A program made the position numbers and the translations under genes. Shown in pieces: positions 36,686 to 45,956 of a DNA stretch of 64,000 nucleotides (position 1 is the first letter of the stretch; each line of letters begins with the position of its first letter). The notes beneath the pieces are model-generated. The model had not been told where the DNA came from. It saw nothing but the letters and a program-made list of their open reading frames with translations, and did no database searches. Source of the stretch: an uncultured Pelagibacteraceae bacterium (GTDB lineage: Bacteria; Pseudomonadota; Alphaproteobacteria; Pelagibacterales; Pelagibacteraceae); assembly GCA_902586125.1 (NCBI GenBank), contig CACIGI010000001.1:1-64000 (forward strand), written 5' to 3'.

Positions 36686-37348
36686 ATGGAAAATGTTAAA
36701 GCAATAATTTTTGATGCATATGGAACATTGTTTGATGTCAATTCAGCTGCAGAAAAATGCAAAGATAAAATTGGAGATAAATGGGAGGGATTTGCAAATT
36801 TTTGGAGAACCACTCAATTAGAATATACTTGGCTTAGAAGTTTAATGGATCGACACAAAGATTTTTGGCAAGTTACAGAAGATAGTTTAGATAAATCAAT
36901 GAGAACTTTTAACATTGACCCGTCAATGAGAAATGAATTACTTGATTTATATAAAATCTTATCACCTTATAAAGAAGTTCCAGAAGCTTTAAAAACCCTC
37001 AAAGAGAAAAAATTTAAATTAGCTATTTTATCTAATGGCACTCCATCACTACTGGATGAATTAGTTAAAAGTAATCATTTGGAAAACTTATTTGATGATA
37101 TATTTTCTATAGAACAAGTTGGCGTATATAAACCAAGTTCTAGAGTTTACGATATGCCTATAAAAAAATATAATATTAATAAAAGTGAAGTTGCATTTTT
37201 AAGTGCTAATACTTGGGATGTTTCTGGTGGTGGAAATTATGGTTACCAATCTATTTGGGTTAATCGAAATAATACCATTTTTGATAACTTAGATTTTAAA
37301 CCAAAATATCAAATCACAGATCTAAACAAACTAATTCAATTGATTTAA
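36686..37348 (+). CDS. HAD-family hydrolase, haloacid dehalogenase type II-like
   Basis: Similar to L-2-haloacid dehalogenases. The 220 residues have the HAD motif I as IIFDAYGTLFDVNSA with the nucleophile Asp near residue 10, motif II as LAILSNGTPSLLDEL, the conserved Lys in VGVYKPSSRVYDM, and motif III as FLSANTWDVSGGGNYG (Ser-Asn-xx-Asp of this type). That pattern fits the type II dehalogenase subfamily, but the real substrate may be an ordinary phosphate ester or a halogenated acid. It starts 17 bases from rsmE on the other strand. A 96-base gap follows. Confidence 0.87.
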   Translation: MENVKAIIFDAYGTLFDVNSAAEKCKDKIGDKWEGFANFWRTTQLEYTWLRSLMDRHKDFWQVTEDSLDKSMRTFNIDPSMRNELLDLYKILSPYKEVPEALKTLKEKKFKLAILSNGTPSLLDELVKSNHLENLFDDIFSIEQVGVYKPSSRVYDMPIKKYNINKSEVAFLSANTWDVSGGGNYGYQSIWVNRNNTIFDNLDFKPKYQITDLNKLIQLI

Positions 37349-37400
37349 TATTTTTAAATAAAGAACAGAGGTGACAAAATATTTTTTTTTGTGCTTGCAA

Positions 37401-37423
37401 ACAATGGTACAATCCGACATTGT
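37401..37423. promoter_or_regulatory. Inverted repeat upstream of the DoxX gene, possible operator
   Basis: ACAATG (37401-37406) and CATTGT (37418-37423) form a perfect six-base dyad with an 11-base spacer. The dyad begins 44 bases and ends 22 bases before the DoxX start, and TACAAT between the arms could be a -10 element. The placement suits a repressor or activator site for the redox-looking operon that follows. It may be chance in AT-rich DNA. Confidence 0.3.
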
Positions 37424-37444
37424 ATTTACAAAAATTAGTTTATC

Positions 37445-37813
37445 ATGATCAAAGCATTAGATTTATTTGGAAGAGTTTTAATATCAGCATTATTTTTTTT
37501 AAATGGAATTTTTAAAATAAATAATTATGAGGGAACTATAGGTTGGATGGAAAGTTTTGGTCTGCCAGGTATTTTGATTATACCTGCAATTGGTCTTGAA
37601 ATTATTGGACCTATACTAATTATAATTGGCTATCAAACTAAAATTGCTGCTGCAGCTTTAAGTTTATTTTGTTTTGCCACAGCTATTATTTTTCACAATG
37701 ATTTTTCTGATCAGGTACAGCTTACTGCTTTTCTTAAAAACATTGCTTTAGCTGGTGGTTTTTTATTCTTGGTAGTTAATGGTGCTAAAGGTTTTTGTTT
37801 AGATAAAAAGTGA
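37445..37813 (+). CDS. DoxX-family membrane protein
   Basis: A small integral membrane protein of uncertain function. The 122 residues have four helices with the DoxX pattern: LDLFGRVLISALFFLNGIFKI at the start, then the Gly-rich GLPGILIIPAIGLEIIGPILIIIG, and a tail GAKGFCLDKK. DoxX proteins have been linked to thiosulfate oxidation and to redox stress responses in different organisms; nothing here decides between these. It is followed by a pirin and a quinone reductase gene on the same strand, which suggests a common redox theme. Confidence 0.82.
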   Translation: MIKALDLFGRVLISALFFLNGIFKINNYEGTIGWMESFGLPGILIIPAIGLEIIGPILIIIGYQTKIAAAALSLFCFATAIIFHNDFSDQVQLTAFLKNIALAGGFLFLVVNGAKGFCLDKK

Positions 37814-37843
37814 TCTTGAAATTAATAATTAATTCGTTAATTA

Positions 37844-38686
37844 ATGCGAATGAAAAATATTGAAGTAAAACAAATTATTGATCCAATCCCGGCTTCAGAT
37901 GGAGCTGGAGTAAAATTAAAAAGAAGTATTGGAGTTGAACCCAATTACTTTGATCCCTTTTTGATGTTAGATGAATTCGGCTCTGAAAATAGTGATGACT
38001 ATGTAGCTGGTTTTCCCCCTCATCCTCACCGAGGAATTGAGACAGTGACTTACATGCTTGCTGGTGATTTTCAACATAAAGATAGTACAGGTGGTGAAGG
38101 TAAAATGACTGCTGGGGATGTTCAGTGGATGAAAACTGGAAGTGGTATTATCCACTCAGAGATGCCCGCAATGAAAGAGGGAAAGCTTCATGGATTTCAA
38201 TTGTGGATCAATATGCCTGCAAAATTAAAGATGAGTAAACCAGAGTATATTTATATTGATGCAGATAAAATGAGCGTACATGAAGATAACGACAAAAAAG
38301 TAAAAGTTATAGCTGGTAAGTTTGAAAAAGCAGAGGGTCCAGTTAAAGGGCACAACGTTGAGCCAGTTTATTTTGATGTCGAATTAAATAAAGATAAGAA
38401 TTTCACTTATCTTCTCCCATCTACACATAATAGTTTTATTTATTTAATAGATGGTGAAATAGAGATAGGCGAGCAAAAACATGACAATATCAAAGATAGT
38501 ACTTTAATATTACTTACAAAAGGTGAAAATTTGCAAGTAAAAGCAAAATCAAAATCAAAATTTTTAATTATTTCTGGAAAACCTATAAATGAGGAAATTG
38601 CAAGAGGTGGTCCTTTTGTAATGAATACTAAAGCAGAAATATTACAAGCCGTCCAAGATTATCATAATGGTACGTTTGTAAAATAA
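37844..38686 (+). CDS. Pirin family protein
   Basis: A bicupin protein with an iron site. The 280 residues show the N-terminal cupin FDPFLMLDEFGSENSDDYVAGFPPHPHRGIETVTYML, with the metal His/His (PHPHRG) and later SGIIHSEMP with the third His and the Glu. LHGFQLWINMP and the second cupin (PVYFDVELNKD) follow. Some bacterial pirins oxidise quercetin, others bind regulators; the role here is open. A second ATG at 37850 is an equally good start. qor starts three bases after the stop. Confidence 0.92.
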   Translation: MRMKNIEVKQIIDPIPASDGAGVKLKRSIGVEPNYFDPFLMLDEFGSENSDDYVAGFPPHPHRGIETVTYMLAGDFQHKDSTGGEGKMTAGDVQWMKTGSGIIHSEMPAMKEGKLHGFQLWINMPAKLKMSKPEYIYIDADKMSVHEDNDKKVKVIAGKFEKAEGPVKGHNVEPVYFDVELNKDKNFTYLLPSTHNSFIYLIDGEIEIGEQKHDNIKDSTLILLTKGENLQVKAKSKSKFLIISGKPINEEIARGGPFVMNTKAEILQAVQDYHNGTFVK

Positions 38687-38689
38687 AAA

Positions 38690-39661
38690 ATGAAATCTAT
38701 ACAAATAGAAAAATTTGGTGGACCAGAGGTTTTGGTTATTAAGGATATGGATATTGGAAAACCAGGTCCAAAAGAAGTCTTGATTAAAAATAAATCAATA
38801 GGCCTTAATTTTATTGATGTGTATCACAGGACAGGTCTCTACCCTATTCCATTACCAAGTGGTATTGGTCTTGAAGCAAGTGGTGTAATTGAGGAAATAG
38901 GATCTGAAGTAAAATTATTTAAAGTTGGCGATCGAGTTACGCATGCATCAATGCCAATTGGAGCATATTCAGAAAAACAAATTATGCCTGAAGAAAAATT
39001 GATTTCTGTTCCAGATGGTATTTCTGATGAAGTGGCATCTTGTATAACTCTAAAAGGTATCACTGCAGAATATTTATTACACAGAGCTTATCCATTAAAA
39101 AAAGGTGATAAAGTGCTTTATCATGCTGCAGCTGGAGCTCTCGGTCAAATACTATGTCCTTGGGCTAATTCTTTAGGTGCAGAAATAATTGGAACAGTTG
39201 GTTCAAAAGCTAAAGAGGAAATTGCCAAAAAAAATGGTTGTCACCATGTAATTAATTATTCTGAAAAAAATTTCCCAGAAGAAGTTGAAAAAATTGTAGG
39301 AAAAAATGGCATTGATGTTGTTTATGATGGTGTTGGAATAAAAACATTTAAAGGCTCAATTGAAACATTAAAAATAAGAGGAATGATGGTAGCATTTGGA
39401 AATGCATCTGGGTACGTTGATACGATTGATGTTAAAAAAGATATTAATGCAAAAGGATTGTTTTTTACTCGACCATCAATTGCACATTATACAATCAAAA
39501 GAGAAGAATTAGTTGAGTCAGCAAAAAAAGTTTTTGATGCAATTTTATCTAACAAATTTAAGGTAGAAATTTCAAAAAAATATTATTTAAAAGATGCTGA
39601 TCAAGCTCACAAAGATTTAGAGGCAAGATTATTAACTGGTCCAGCAGTAATCATTCCTTAA
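38690..39661 (+). CDS. qor: NADPH:quinone oxidoreductase, zeta-crystallin type (MDR superfamily)
   Basis: Reduces quinones with NADPH. The 323 residues follow the QOR pattern: KSIQIEKFGGPEVL, NFIDVYHRTGLYPIPLPSGIGLEASGVIEE, then LKGITAEYLLHRAYPLKKGDKVLYHAAAGALGQILCPWANSLGAEII (in parts) with the nucleotide-binding AAAGALGQ. No zinc ligands are visible, as expected for QOR. It lies three bases behind the pirin gene. Its 3' end overlaps by 11 bases a convergent DUF2721 gene. The exact quinone substrate is not known. Confidence 0.9.
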   Translation: MKSIQIEKFGGPEVLVIKDMDIGKPGPKEVLIKNKSIGLNFIDVYHRTGLYPIPLPSGIGLEASGVIEEIGSEVKLFKVGDRVTHASMPIGAYSEKQIMPEEKLISVPDGISDEVASCITLKGITAEYLLHRAYPLKKGDKVLYHAAAGALGQILCPWANSLGAEIIGTVGSKAKEEIAKKNGCHHVINYSEKNFPEEVEKIVGKNGIDVVYDGVGIKTFKGSIETLKIRGMMVAFGNASGYVDTIDVKKDINAKGLFFTRPSIAHYTIKREELVESAKKVFDAILSNKFKVEISKKYYLKDADQAHKDLEARLLTGPAVIIP

Positions 39662-40058
39662 ATTGAATATCCATATCAGAAAGATGAAGTCTGAGAGCTT
39701 TAGTTGAGATCTGAATTTCAATAATAAAAAATATGATTGAAATCATCATTGACAAACAACATGAGCCAAAGATTATTCTCGCAATAAAAAGTTCTTGTAA
39801 ATAAAGACCAAAAACAGTTAGCATATTGAACAAAAATCCAAAAGCAGCAAATAAAATACTTAATTTTAAAACACCAATTCTTTTCTCTAAATTTATCAAT
39901 TGGTCTTTCCATTCAGGTGGGGTGTGTTTTTCAAATACATACTCATCGTGTATTTTTCTAATTAAAGAACTCAAAGTATGAAACCTATTAGAATACACTC
40001 CCATTATCAGTGGGATTGCTGGAAACATTAATGCGGTAACTGTGTAATCTATGTTCAT
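39651..40058 (-). CDS. DUF2721 family membrane protein
   Basis: Function unknown. From the ATG at 40058 there are 135 residues with three helices: DYTVTALMFPAIPLIMGVY, IGVLKLSILFAAFGFLFNMLTVFGLYL and IIFGSCCLSMMISIIFFIIEIQIS. Between the first two lies a cytoplasmic-looking stretch with NRFHTLSSLIRKIHDEY. This layout and the closing IQISTKALRLHLSDM match DUF2721. An earlier start at 40079 is possible but adds only seven residues. It converges on qor (11-base overlap) and diverges from ubiA. Confidence 0.8.
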   Translation of the reverse strand: MNIDYTVTALMFPAIPLIMGVYSNRFHTLSSLIRKIHDEYVFEKHTPPEWKDQLINLEKRIGVLKLSILFAAFGFLFNMLTVFGLYLQELFIARIIFGSCCLSMMISIIFFIIEIQISTKALRLHLSDMDIQFKE

Positions 40059-40110
40059 ACGAATCAATTTGATTATCAATCTTGGCTTTGTTATTTACAA
40101 GTAAAATTTT

Positions 40111-40977
40111 ATGAACCAATTAAACTTATTTATTGAACTAACTAGGCTTAAAAAACCAATTGGTTACATGTTACTATTTTGGCCTTGTATATGGGGCTTA
40201 ACACTTGTTTATGATTTCTCACAAAATAAAAATATTTATTTTTACTACTTAATTTTATTTTTTCTTGGCGCAGTATTGATGAGATCTGCGGGGTGTATTG
40301 TAAATGATGTATTGGATAGAAAATTTGATAAATTAGTTGTTAGGACAAAGGATAGGCCCATAGCATCAGGAAAAATTTCAATAAAATTAAGTTTATTTTA
40401 TGCAGCTATACTATGCTTATTAGCATTTATTGTTTTAATAAACTTTAACATTTTTACAATCTTATTAGCTTTAGGCTCAATGCCATTAGCTTTTACTTAT
40501 CCATTAATGAAAAGATATACTTATTGGCCACAACTATTTCTAGGAGTAACATTTAACTATGGCTTAGTACTTGCTTGGACGTCAATTTCAGGAAGTTTAA
40601 ATCTTGTTCCATTAATATTTTATATTGGAGCCATATTTTGGACACTAGGATACGACACAATTTATGGATACCAAGATATAAAAGATGATGAAATAATAGG
40701 ACTAAAATCAACGTCAATTAAATTTAAAGGAACTGCAAAAATTTTTTTAATTATATGTTACTCTATTTTAATTTTTTCTTTGATAGTAGGGGGTTATCTA
40801 ATGGATTTTAGTTTGTATTATTTTTTATTTTTACTAATTCCATTTACACAATTATTTTTATATCAAATAAAGACTTTTGATATAAATACTCCAAGCATAT
40901 GTTTAAAAGTTTTTAAAAGTAACAATTTATTTGGTCTTTTAGTTTTAATGAATATTTTAATAGGAAAAGTCTTATAA
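40111..40977 (+). CDS. ubiA: 4-hydroxybenzoate octaprenyltransferase
   Basis: Attaches the prenyl tail to 4-hydroxybenzoate in ubiquinone synthesis. The 288 residues have about eight to nine helices. The first Asp motif is NDVLDRKFDKLVVRTKDRPIASGKI, and the second is YGYQDIKDDEIIGLKSTSI, both UbiA hallmarks. WPCIWGL near the start is also typical. It shares one base with msbA downstream. Ubiquinone is the substrate pool of the bc1 complex encoded at 3088-5645. Confidence 0.94.
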   Translation: MNQLNLFIELTRLKKPIGYMLLFWPCIWGLTLVYDFSQNKNIYFYYLILFFLGAVLMRSAGCIVNDVLDRKFDKLVVRTKDRPIASGKISIKLSLFYAAILCLLAFIVLINFNIFTILLALGSMPLAFTYPLMKRYTYWPQLFLGVTFNYGLVLAWTSISGSLNLVPLIFYIGAIFWTLGYDTIYGYQDIKDDEIIGLKSTSIKFKGTAKIFLIICYSILIFSLIVGGYLMDFSLYYFLFLLIPFTQLFLYQIKTFDINTPSICLKVFKSNNLFGLLVLMNILIGKVL

Positions 40978-42713
40978 TGGAAAAATCAGCAACATTAAAA
41001 AGACTCTTTAATGAATATACAAAGAAATATTTAAAAAAAATTGCGATAGCAGTGTTTTTTTCTCTTTTAGTTGCTGCAAGTACTTCATCAATTGCTTGGC
41101 TACTAGATCCAGCAATTGACAAAATCTTTATACAGAAAGATCAATCATTATTGATAATAATACCATTTTTAATAGTTATTGCTTTTACTACTAAGGGGGT
41201 TTCTCTTTATCTGGCAAAAGTAATAATGATCAACGTTGGAGAAGATATTAAAAAGAAACTTCAATTTGATATGTTAAATACTTTAATAAGTGCTGACACT
41301 CAATCCATAGATGAAAAGCACACTGGAAAATTTATTTCAAACCTTACATATGATGTATTGCATATTACAAATCTTCTTAGTAATGGTATTTTAAACCTTT
41401 TTAAAGATACTTTAACACTCATAGGATTGCTTACGGTAATGTTTTTGCAGAATTGGAAACTCTCATTAATTGCAATTATTTTAATTCCAATAGCAAGCTC
41501 TGCAGCAAGAAGTTTGGGCAAAAGAATGGGTAAAGTGACAACCCAGGCTCAAGAAAAATCTAGTTTTTTAACTAAGTATTTGGTTGAGTTATTTAAAAAC
41601 CACCGACTTACAAAGATTTTTCAGAAAGAAAAGTACGAGTCAAATAGAGCAAACAACTATTTAAATCAACTTAATGAAAAAAATAAAAAAATTGGGCATG
41701 TGATAGTTAGAATTTCTCCAGTAATGGAAGTATTAACCGGCGTAATGATTGCTATTCTGATTTTTTACTCAGGAAAATTAATTGCCGTAGGAGAGTTAAG
41801 TGTAAATAATTTTTTTTCATTTCTTGCAGCAATGATGTTGGCCTATCAACCAGTGAGGTCTTTATCAACATTAAATGTAATTCTTAATCAAGGCCTTTCA
41901 GCAGCCTCAAGAATTTTATCTGTAATTGACACCAAAAAATTAATAAAAAATCAAGAAAATGCGAAGGAAATTAATGTAGAAAAAGCAAACATCAAATTTA
42001 AGGATGTGATGTTTAGTTATAATAAATCTGACGATGAAGTTCTTAAAAATATAAATCTTGAATTTGAGGGAGGCCAGATGACTTCTTTGGTTGGTCATAG
42101 TGGCTCAGGTAAATCAACCATTTTAAATTTAATACCCAGATTTTATGATTGCGGATCAGGCGATATTTCTGTCGATGACCAATCTATATATGATGTCACA
42201 CTACATTCATTAAGAAAAAATATTTCCTTAGTCAGTCAAGAGACAACTCTTTTTGATGACACGATTAAAAATAACATAAAATATGCAAATTTAGATGCAA
42301 GTGATGACGAAATACTTAGAGCAGCAAAGTTATCACATTGTGATGAATTTATAAATAATCTTCCAGAAAAATATGAAACTTTGATTGGTGAGGATGGTGT
42401 TAGATTATCTGGTGGTGAAAAACAAAGGATTTCAATAGCTAGAGCTATGTTGAAAAAAAGCTCTATAATACTTTTGGACGAAGCCACATCATCTTTAGAT
42501 TCTGAGACTGAAACAAAAATACAAGATGCATTAAAAATTTTAACAAAAGACAGAACTACTATTGTTATTGCTCATAGACTTTCGACTATATTAAACTCAA
42601 ACAAAATATATATAATAGATTCTGGAAAGATAATTGATAGTGGTAAACATGAAGATTTGTTAATTAATTCAAAAATTTATAAAAATTTTCATGATAAACA
42701 ATTTCAGAGGTAA
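40977..42713 (+). CDS. msbA: Lipid A export ABC transporter MsbA-like (permease-ATPase)
   Basis: Flips lipid A-core across the inner membrane. The 578 residues combine six membrane helices (about 1-310) with a nucleotide-binding domain. Walker A is GHSGSGKST, the Q-loop is VSQETTLFDD, the signature is LSGGEKQRISIARAM, Walker B is IILLDEATSSLD, and the H-loop is IVIAHRLSTI. Other exporter half-transporters look alike. The MsbA call rests mainly on the neighbours waaA, lpxK and lpxL, with start and stop overlaps of one base each side. Confidence 0.9.
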   Translation: MEKSATLKRLFNEYTKKYLKKIAIAVFFSLLVAASTSSIAWLLDPAIDKIFIQKDQSLLIIIPFLIVIAFTTKGVSLYLAKVIMINVGEDIKKKLQFDMLNTLISADTQSIDEKHTGKFISNLTYDVLHITNLLSNGILNLFKDTLTLIGLLTVMFLQNWKLSLIAIILIPIASSAARSLGKRMGKVTTQAQEKSSFLTKYLVELFKNHRLTKIFQKEKYESNRANNYLNQLNEKNKKIGHVIVRISPVMEVLTGVMIAILIFYSGKLIAVGELSVNNFFSFLAAMMLAYQPVRSLSTLNVILNQGLSAASRILSVIDTKKLIKNQENAKEINVEKANIKFKDVMFSYNKSDDEVLKNINLEFEGGQMTSLVGHSGSGKSTILNLIPRFYDCGSGDISVDDQSIYDVTLHSLRKNISLVSQETTLFDDTIKNNIKYANLDASDDEILRAAKLSHCDEFINNLPEKYETLIGEDGVRLSGGEKQRISIARAMLKKSSIILLDEATSSLDSETETKIQDALKILTKDRTTIVIAHRLSTILNSNKIYIIDSGKIIDSGKHEDLLINSKIYKNFHDKQFQR

Positions 42714-43957
42714 TGATTTTTTTTATTTACCAATTTTTACTTTCAATCATAATATTGTTTTCCCCATTCATAATTATCTTTAGAATTTTAAAAAACAAAG
42801 AGGATAAATATAGATTTAAAGAAAAATTTTGTTTTATTTCAAAAAAAAGAAGAGCTGGAAAGCTAATCTGGTTTCATGGATCTAGTGTTGGTGAAATATT
42901 AAGTGCTATCCCAATAATTAAAAGATATGACAATGACAAATCTATAAGTAGAATATTAATAACATCTAGTACATTAAGCTCATCAAAAATATTAGAAAAA
43001 ATCAAATTCAAAAAAACTATTCACCAATTTTATCCTATTGATCACATATTATTTTCAAAAAAATTTTTGGATCATTGGAAACCAGATATAGCAATTTTTT
43101 TAGAGTCAGAAATCTGGCCAAGTATGTTTCGATCTATCAAAAAAAGAGGTGTACATTTAATTTTGCTAAATGCTAGAATTACTAAAAAATCTTTCAATCG
43201 GTGGTCAATAATTAAAAAATTTTCTCACTCAACTTTTAGTTTAATAGATAAAGCCTACTCTCAAAACACTGAGACAAATTATTTTTTGAAAAAATTAAAA
43301 GTAAAAAAAATAACCTCTATTGGAAATTTAAAATTTATCGAACACGATAGTTTTGAGATTAATCAAGCAGATAAGAAATTATTCTCGCAATTTAGAAAAT
43401 ATAAAACTTTTGTCGCAGCAAGTACACATAACACCGAGGAATTATTTGCAGCAAAAACACATATTTTATTAAAAAAAAAAATAAAGAATATCATTACAAT
43501 TATAATACCAAGACATATTAATCGTATTGACCAGATTATTTCACAAATTAATGAACTTGGGTTAAATGCAATATCTCGTAGATCCAATAAAAAAAAATTA
43601 GATAATATTGATATTTACTTAGTTGATACCTTCGGAGAGTCTAAAAAATTTTACAAATTTGCTACAACTGTTTTTTTAGGTGGGTCAATTATTAAAAAGG
43701 GTGGGCAAAATCCGTTAGAACCTGCTCGATTCGGTGCAAAAATATTACACGGACCCAATATTGATAACTTTAGAGATGTTTACAAATATTTAAATCAATT
43801 AAAAATATCATCTTCAATCAATTCTCCTCAACAATGTGCTAATTCAATAATTTTTAAAAAAAACATGAAAAAAGTAAAAAAAATGAAATATCTTGGTACA
43901 ACAATACTTAAAAAAACCTTAAATGAGTTAGATAAATCAATTCATAATGAAATTTAA
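42713..43957 (+). CDS. waaA: 3-deoxy-D-manno-octulosonic acid (Kdo) transferase
   Basis: Transfers Kdo to lipid IVA. The 414 residues begin with a membrane anchor (FFIYQFLLSIIILFSPFIIIF). They show LIWFHGSSVGEILSAIPII (the WaaA N-domain block), then FLESEIWPSMFRSIKKRGV and, late in the protein, GGSIIKKGGQNPLEPARFGAKILHGPNI, the Kdo transferase signature. Whether it adds one or two Kdo units cannot be told from sequence. It overlaps msbA by one base and lpxK by 11. Confidence 0.95.
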   Translation: MIFFIYQFLLSIIILFSPFIIIFRILKNKEDKYRFKEKFCFISKKRRAGKLIWFHGSSVGEILSAIPIIKRYDNDKSISRILITSSTLSSSKILEKIKFKKTIHQFYPIDHILFSKKFLDHWKPDIAIFLESEIWPSMFRSIKKRGVHLILLNARITKKSFNRWSIIKKFSHSTFSLIDKAYSQNTETNYFLKKLKVKKITSIGNLKFIEHDSFEINQADKKLFSQFRKYKTFVAASTHNTEELFAAKTHILLKKKIKNIITIIIPRHINRIDQIISQINELGLNAISRRSNKKKLDNIDIYLVDTFGESKKFYKFATTVFLGGSIIKKGGQNPLEPARFGAKILHGPNIDNFRDVYKYLNQLKISSSINSPQQCANSIIFKKNMKKVKKMKYLGTTILKKTLNELDKSIHNEI

Positions 43958-44888
43958 AAAACCCAAATTTTGGGATTACAACAAACCTAACATTCTTTCT
44001 TATTTATTTTTCCCTGTATCATTATTACTCACAATTCTTAAAACTCTCAAAAACTTGACTACAAAAAAAAAGAAATATTCAAAAATTAAAACTATTTGTG
44101 TGGGAAATATTTATCTAGGAGGAACAGGCAAAACCTCTTTAAGCTTGAAAATTAATGAAATTTTAAAAGATAAAATAAAAACTTGTTTTATTAAAAAATA
44201 TTATTCAGACCAAATTGATGAGCAAAAAATATTATCAAATCACGGAAAATTGTTAAAGTCCAAAGATAGATCTTCTGCTATTAAACAAGCAATCGACGAA
44301 AATTTTGAACTTGCAATTTTTGATGATGGTTTGCAAGATCCATCAATAGATTATGATTATAGGATTGCTTGTTTTAATATTGATAATTGGATTGGAAATG
44401 GTTTTACTATTCCAGCTGGACCACTAAGAGAAAATATTAAAAATTTAAAAAAATATAAAAATGTTTTTTTAAACGGAAATAATGAAAATATTGATAATAT
44501 TATAAAATTTATCCACAATTTAGATCCTAATATAAAAATTTATCAAGGAGAATATGTTCCGCTGAATATCAATGTGTTTGATAAAAGCGAAAAATATGTA
44601 GTTTTTTCAGGTATTGGAAATCATAAGACTTTTATATCAATGTTAAGAAAAAATAACATAAACATTGTTAAGGAAATAGAATTTCCTGATCATTATAAAT
44701 ACTTGCAAAAAGAAATTGATGAAATCATTTCAATTTCAGAAAAATTAAATTGTAAAATAATAACAACCGAAAAAGATTACGTGAAACTAAACAACAACGA
44801 TAAAATTTTTTATATTAAATCAGAATTAAAGATTTTAAACCAAAAAACTTTTATTAATGATATTTCAAAGGTTTATGAAAATAATTAA
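43947..44888 (+). CDS. lpxK: Tetraacyldisaccharide 4'-kinase
   Basis: Phosphorylates the 4' position of the lipid A precursor. The 313 residues have an N-terminal hydrophobic helix and the P-loop TICVGNIYLGGTGKTSLSLKI (read in parts; GGTGKT at about 57-62). FDDGLQDPSIDYDYRI, which carries the family's catalytic-region Asp, and GPLRENIKNLKKY follow, all LpxK blocks. It starts within waaA (11-base overlap) and overlaps lpxL. Confidence 0.94.
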   Translation: MKFKKPKFWDYNKPNILSYLFFPVSLLLTILKTLKNLTTKKKKYSKIKTICVGNIYLGGTGKTSLSLKINEILKDKIKTCFIKKYYSDQIDEQKILSNHGKLLKSKDRSSAIKQAIDENFELAIFDDGLQDPSIDYDYRIACFNIDNWIGNGFTIPAGPLRENIKNLKKYKNVFLNGNNENIDNIIKFIHNLDPNIKIYQGEYVPLNINVFDKSEKYVVFSGIGNHKTFISMLRKNNINIVKEIEFPDHYKYLQKEIDEIISISEKLNCKIITTEKDYVKLNNNDKIFYIKSELKILNQKTFINDISKVYENN

Positions 44889-45735
44889 ATATTTTATACA
44901 ATTTATCATAATTTGCGTTTTTTATGTGATATTCAAAATTATTGGAGTTAAACTCTCGTCTTTTCTAAGTGGAAAATTATTTGAAATTATTGGTCCAATT
45001 TTTAGATCAAAAAAAATAGTCAATAATAATATAAAAAAAGCTTTCCCAGATTATAATTCTAAAGAACTTAATAAAATTAAATCTTCAATGTGGAATAATT
45101 ATGGGAGAGTTTTTGCAGAATATCTTTATATGAAAAATTTTAGAAATGGTAATCTTAGTAAAAATATTTCTATAGAAGGTGAAGATGTCCTTTTAAATAT
45201 TAAAGATCAAAATCAAAAAGTCGTATTTATATCTGGGCATTTCAGTAACTTTGAGCTTATGGCAATGCAGATAGACAAAATAGGTATTAAAATTGGAGCA
45301 ATCTATAGACCACTAAACAATATTTTTTTAAATAAATTCATGGAGCGAATAAGAAAAAAATATATCTGTAACAATCAAATTAAAAAAGGAATCGGCGGAT
45401 TAAAAGAATTAATAAAACTTAATAACAAAGGTTTTTCAACAGCACTTATGATAGATCAAAGAGTTTCTCAGGGTATTAAATCAAATTTTTTTAATGAGAA
45501 AGCGTTTACCACCACAATTCCAGCACAATTGATTAAAAAATTTAATATGCCTGTTGTGCCTATCTTTATAGAGAGATATGAGGGAATTAAATTTAGAATG
45601 AAAGTTTTTAAACCAATTTACTTTTCAAACGAAGATACTATTGAAAATATTACAAACGAATTAAATAAAATTCTTGAAAAAATGATACTCACTAATCCTG
45701 ATAACTGGATATGGTCCCATAACCGCTGGAAATAA
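44875..45735 (+). CDS. lpxL: Lipid A biosynthesis acyltransferase, LpxL/HtrB family
   Basis: Adds a secondary acyl chain to Kdo-lipid A. From the ATG at 44875 the protein has 286 residues. It shows an N-terminal membrane helix and the HX4E catalytic motif in SGHFSNFELMAMQID, as in LpxL (LpxM has HX4D). GAIYRPLNNIFLN, MIDQRVSQGI and a late block MPVVPIFIERYEGIKFRMKV follow. An ATG at 44857 would give six more residues; 44875 is preferred because membrane-helix sequence follows directly. It overlaps lpxK by 14 bases and ends three bases before the convergent DUF2093 gene. Confidence 0.9.
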   Translation: MKIIKYFIQFIIICVFYVIFKIIGVKLSSFLSGKLFEIIGPIFRSKKIVNNNIKKAFPDYNSKELNKIKSSMWNNYGRVFAEYLYMKNFRNGNLSKNISIEGEDVLLNIKDQNQKVVFISGHFSNFELMAMQIDKIGIKIGAIYRPLNNIFLNKFMERIRKKYICNNQIKKGIGGLKELIKLNNKGFSTALMIDQRVSQGIKSNFFNEKAFTTTIPAQLIKKFNMPVVPIFIERYEGIKFRMKVFKPIYFSNEDTIENITNELNKILEKMILTNPDNWIWSHNRWK

Positions 45736-45737
45736 TG

Positions 45738-45935
45738 CTATTTATTGTCTAATTCCTCTTTTTTTTTAGAAGCCTCAACATATGAATAATACGGTTCTTG
45801 AAGTTCAACGTTCCAGTAAGTCAAATTTTCAAGACTGATTGCTTTACCCGAAACTGCACAAATTACATGGTCACCTTTTTCAATCACTTGAAAATTATTT
45901 GGTAAATATTTTACTTTTGCTAATTTTTTATTCAT
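45738..45935 (-). CDS. DUF2093 family small protein
   Basis: Function unknown. The 65 residues match DUF2093, a short family of alphaproteobacteria: KVKYLPNNFQVIEKGDHVICAVSGKAISLENLTYWNVELQEPYYSY (read in parts). One Cys is present, in VICAVSG, so a metal-binding CxxC is not formed. It stands alone on the minus strand between lpxL (two-base gap, convergent) and purD (21-base gap, divergent), so its promoter must be very close to or inside purD. Confidence 0.85.
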   Translation of the reverse strand: MNKKLAKVKYLPNNFQVIEKGDHVICAVSGKAISLENLTYWNVELQEPYYSYVEASKKKEELDNK

Positions 45936-45956
45936 TTATAGTTTATATGTTTATAC

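Noticed and set aside
36686..37348. Dedicated haloacid degradation system
   Set aside because: Only a single HAD protein of this type is present, with no transporter or aldehyde/acid oxidation genes beside it; a general phosphatase role is equally likely.
44509..44517. Perfect DnaA box TTATCCACA
   Set aside because: Single copy inside the lpxK coding region. About one such match is expected by chance in 64 kb of this base composition, and no box cluster or AT-rich unwinding element is near.
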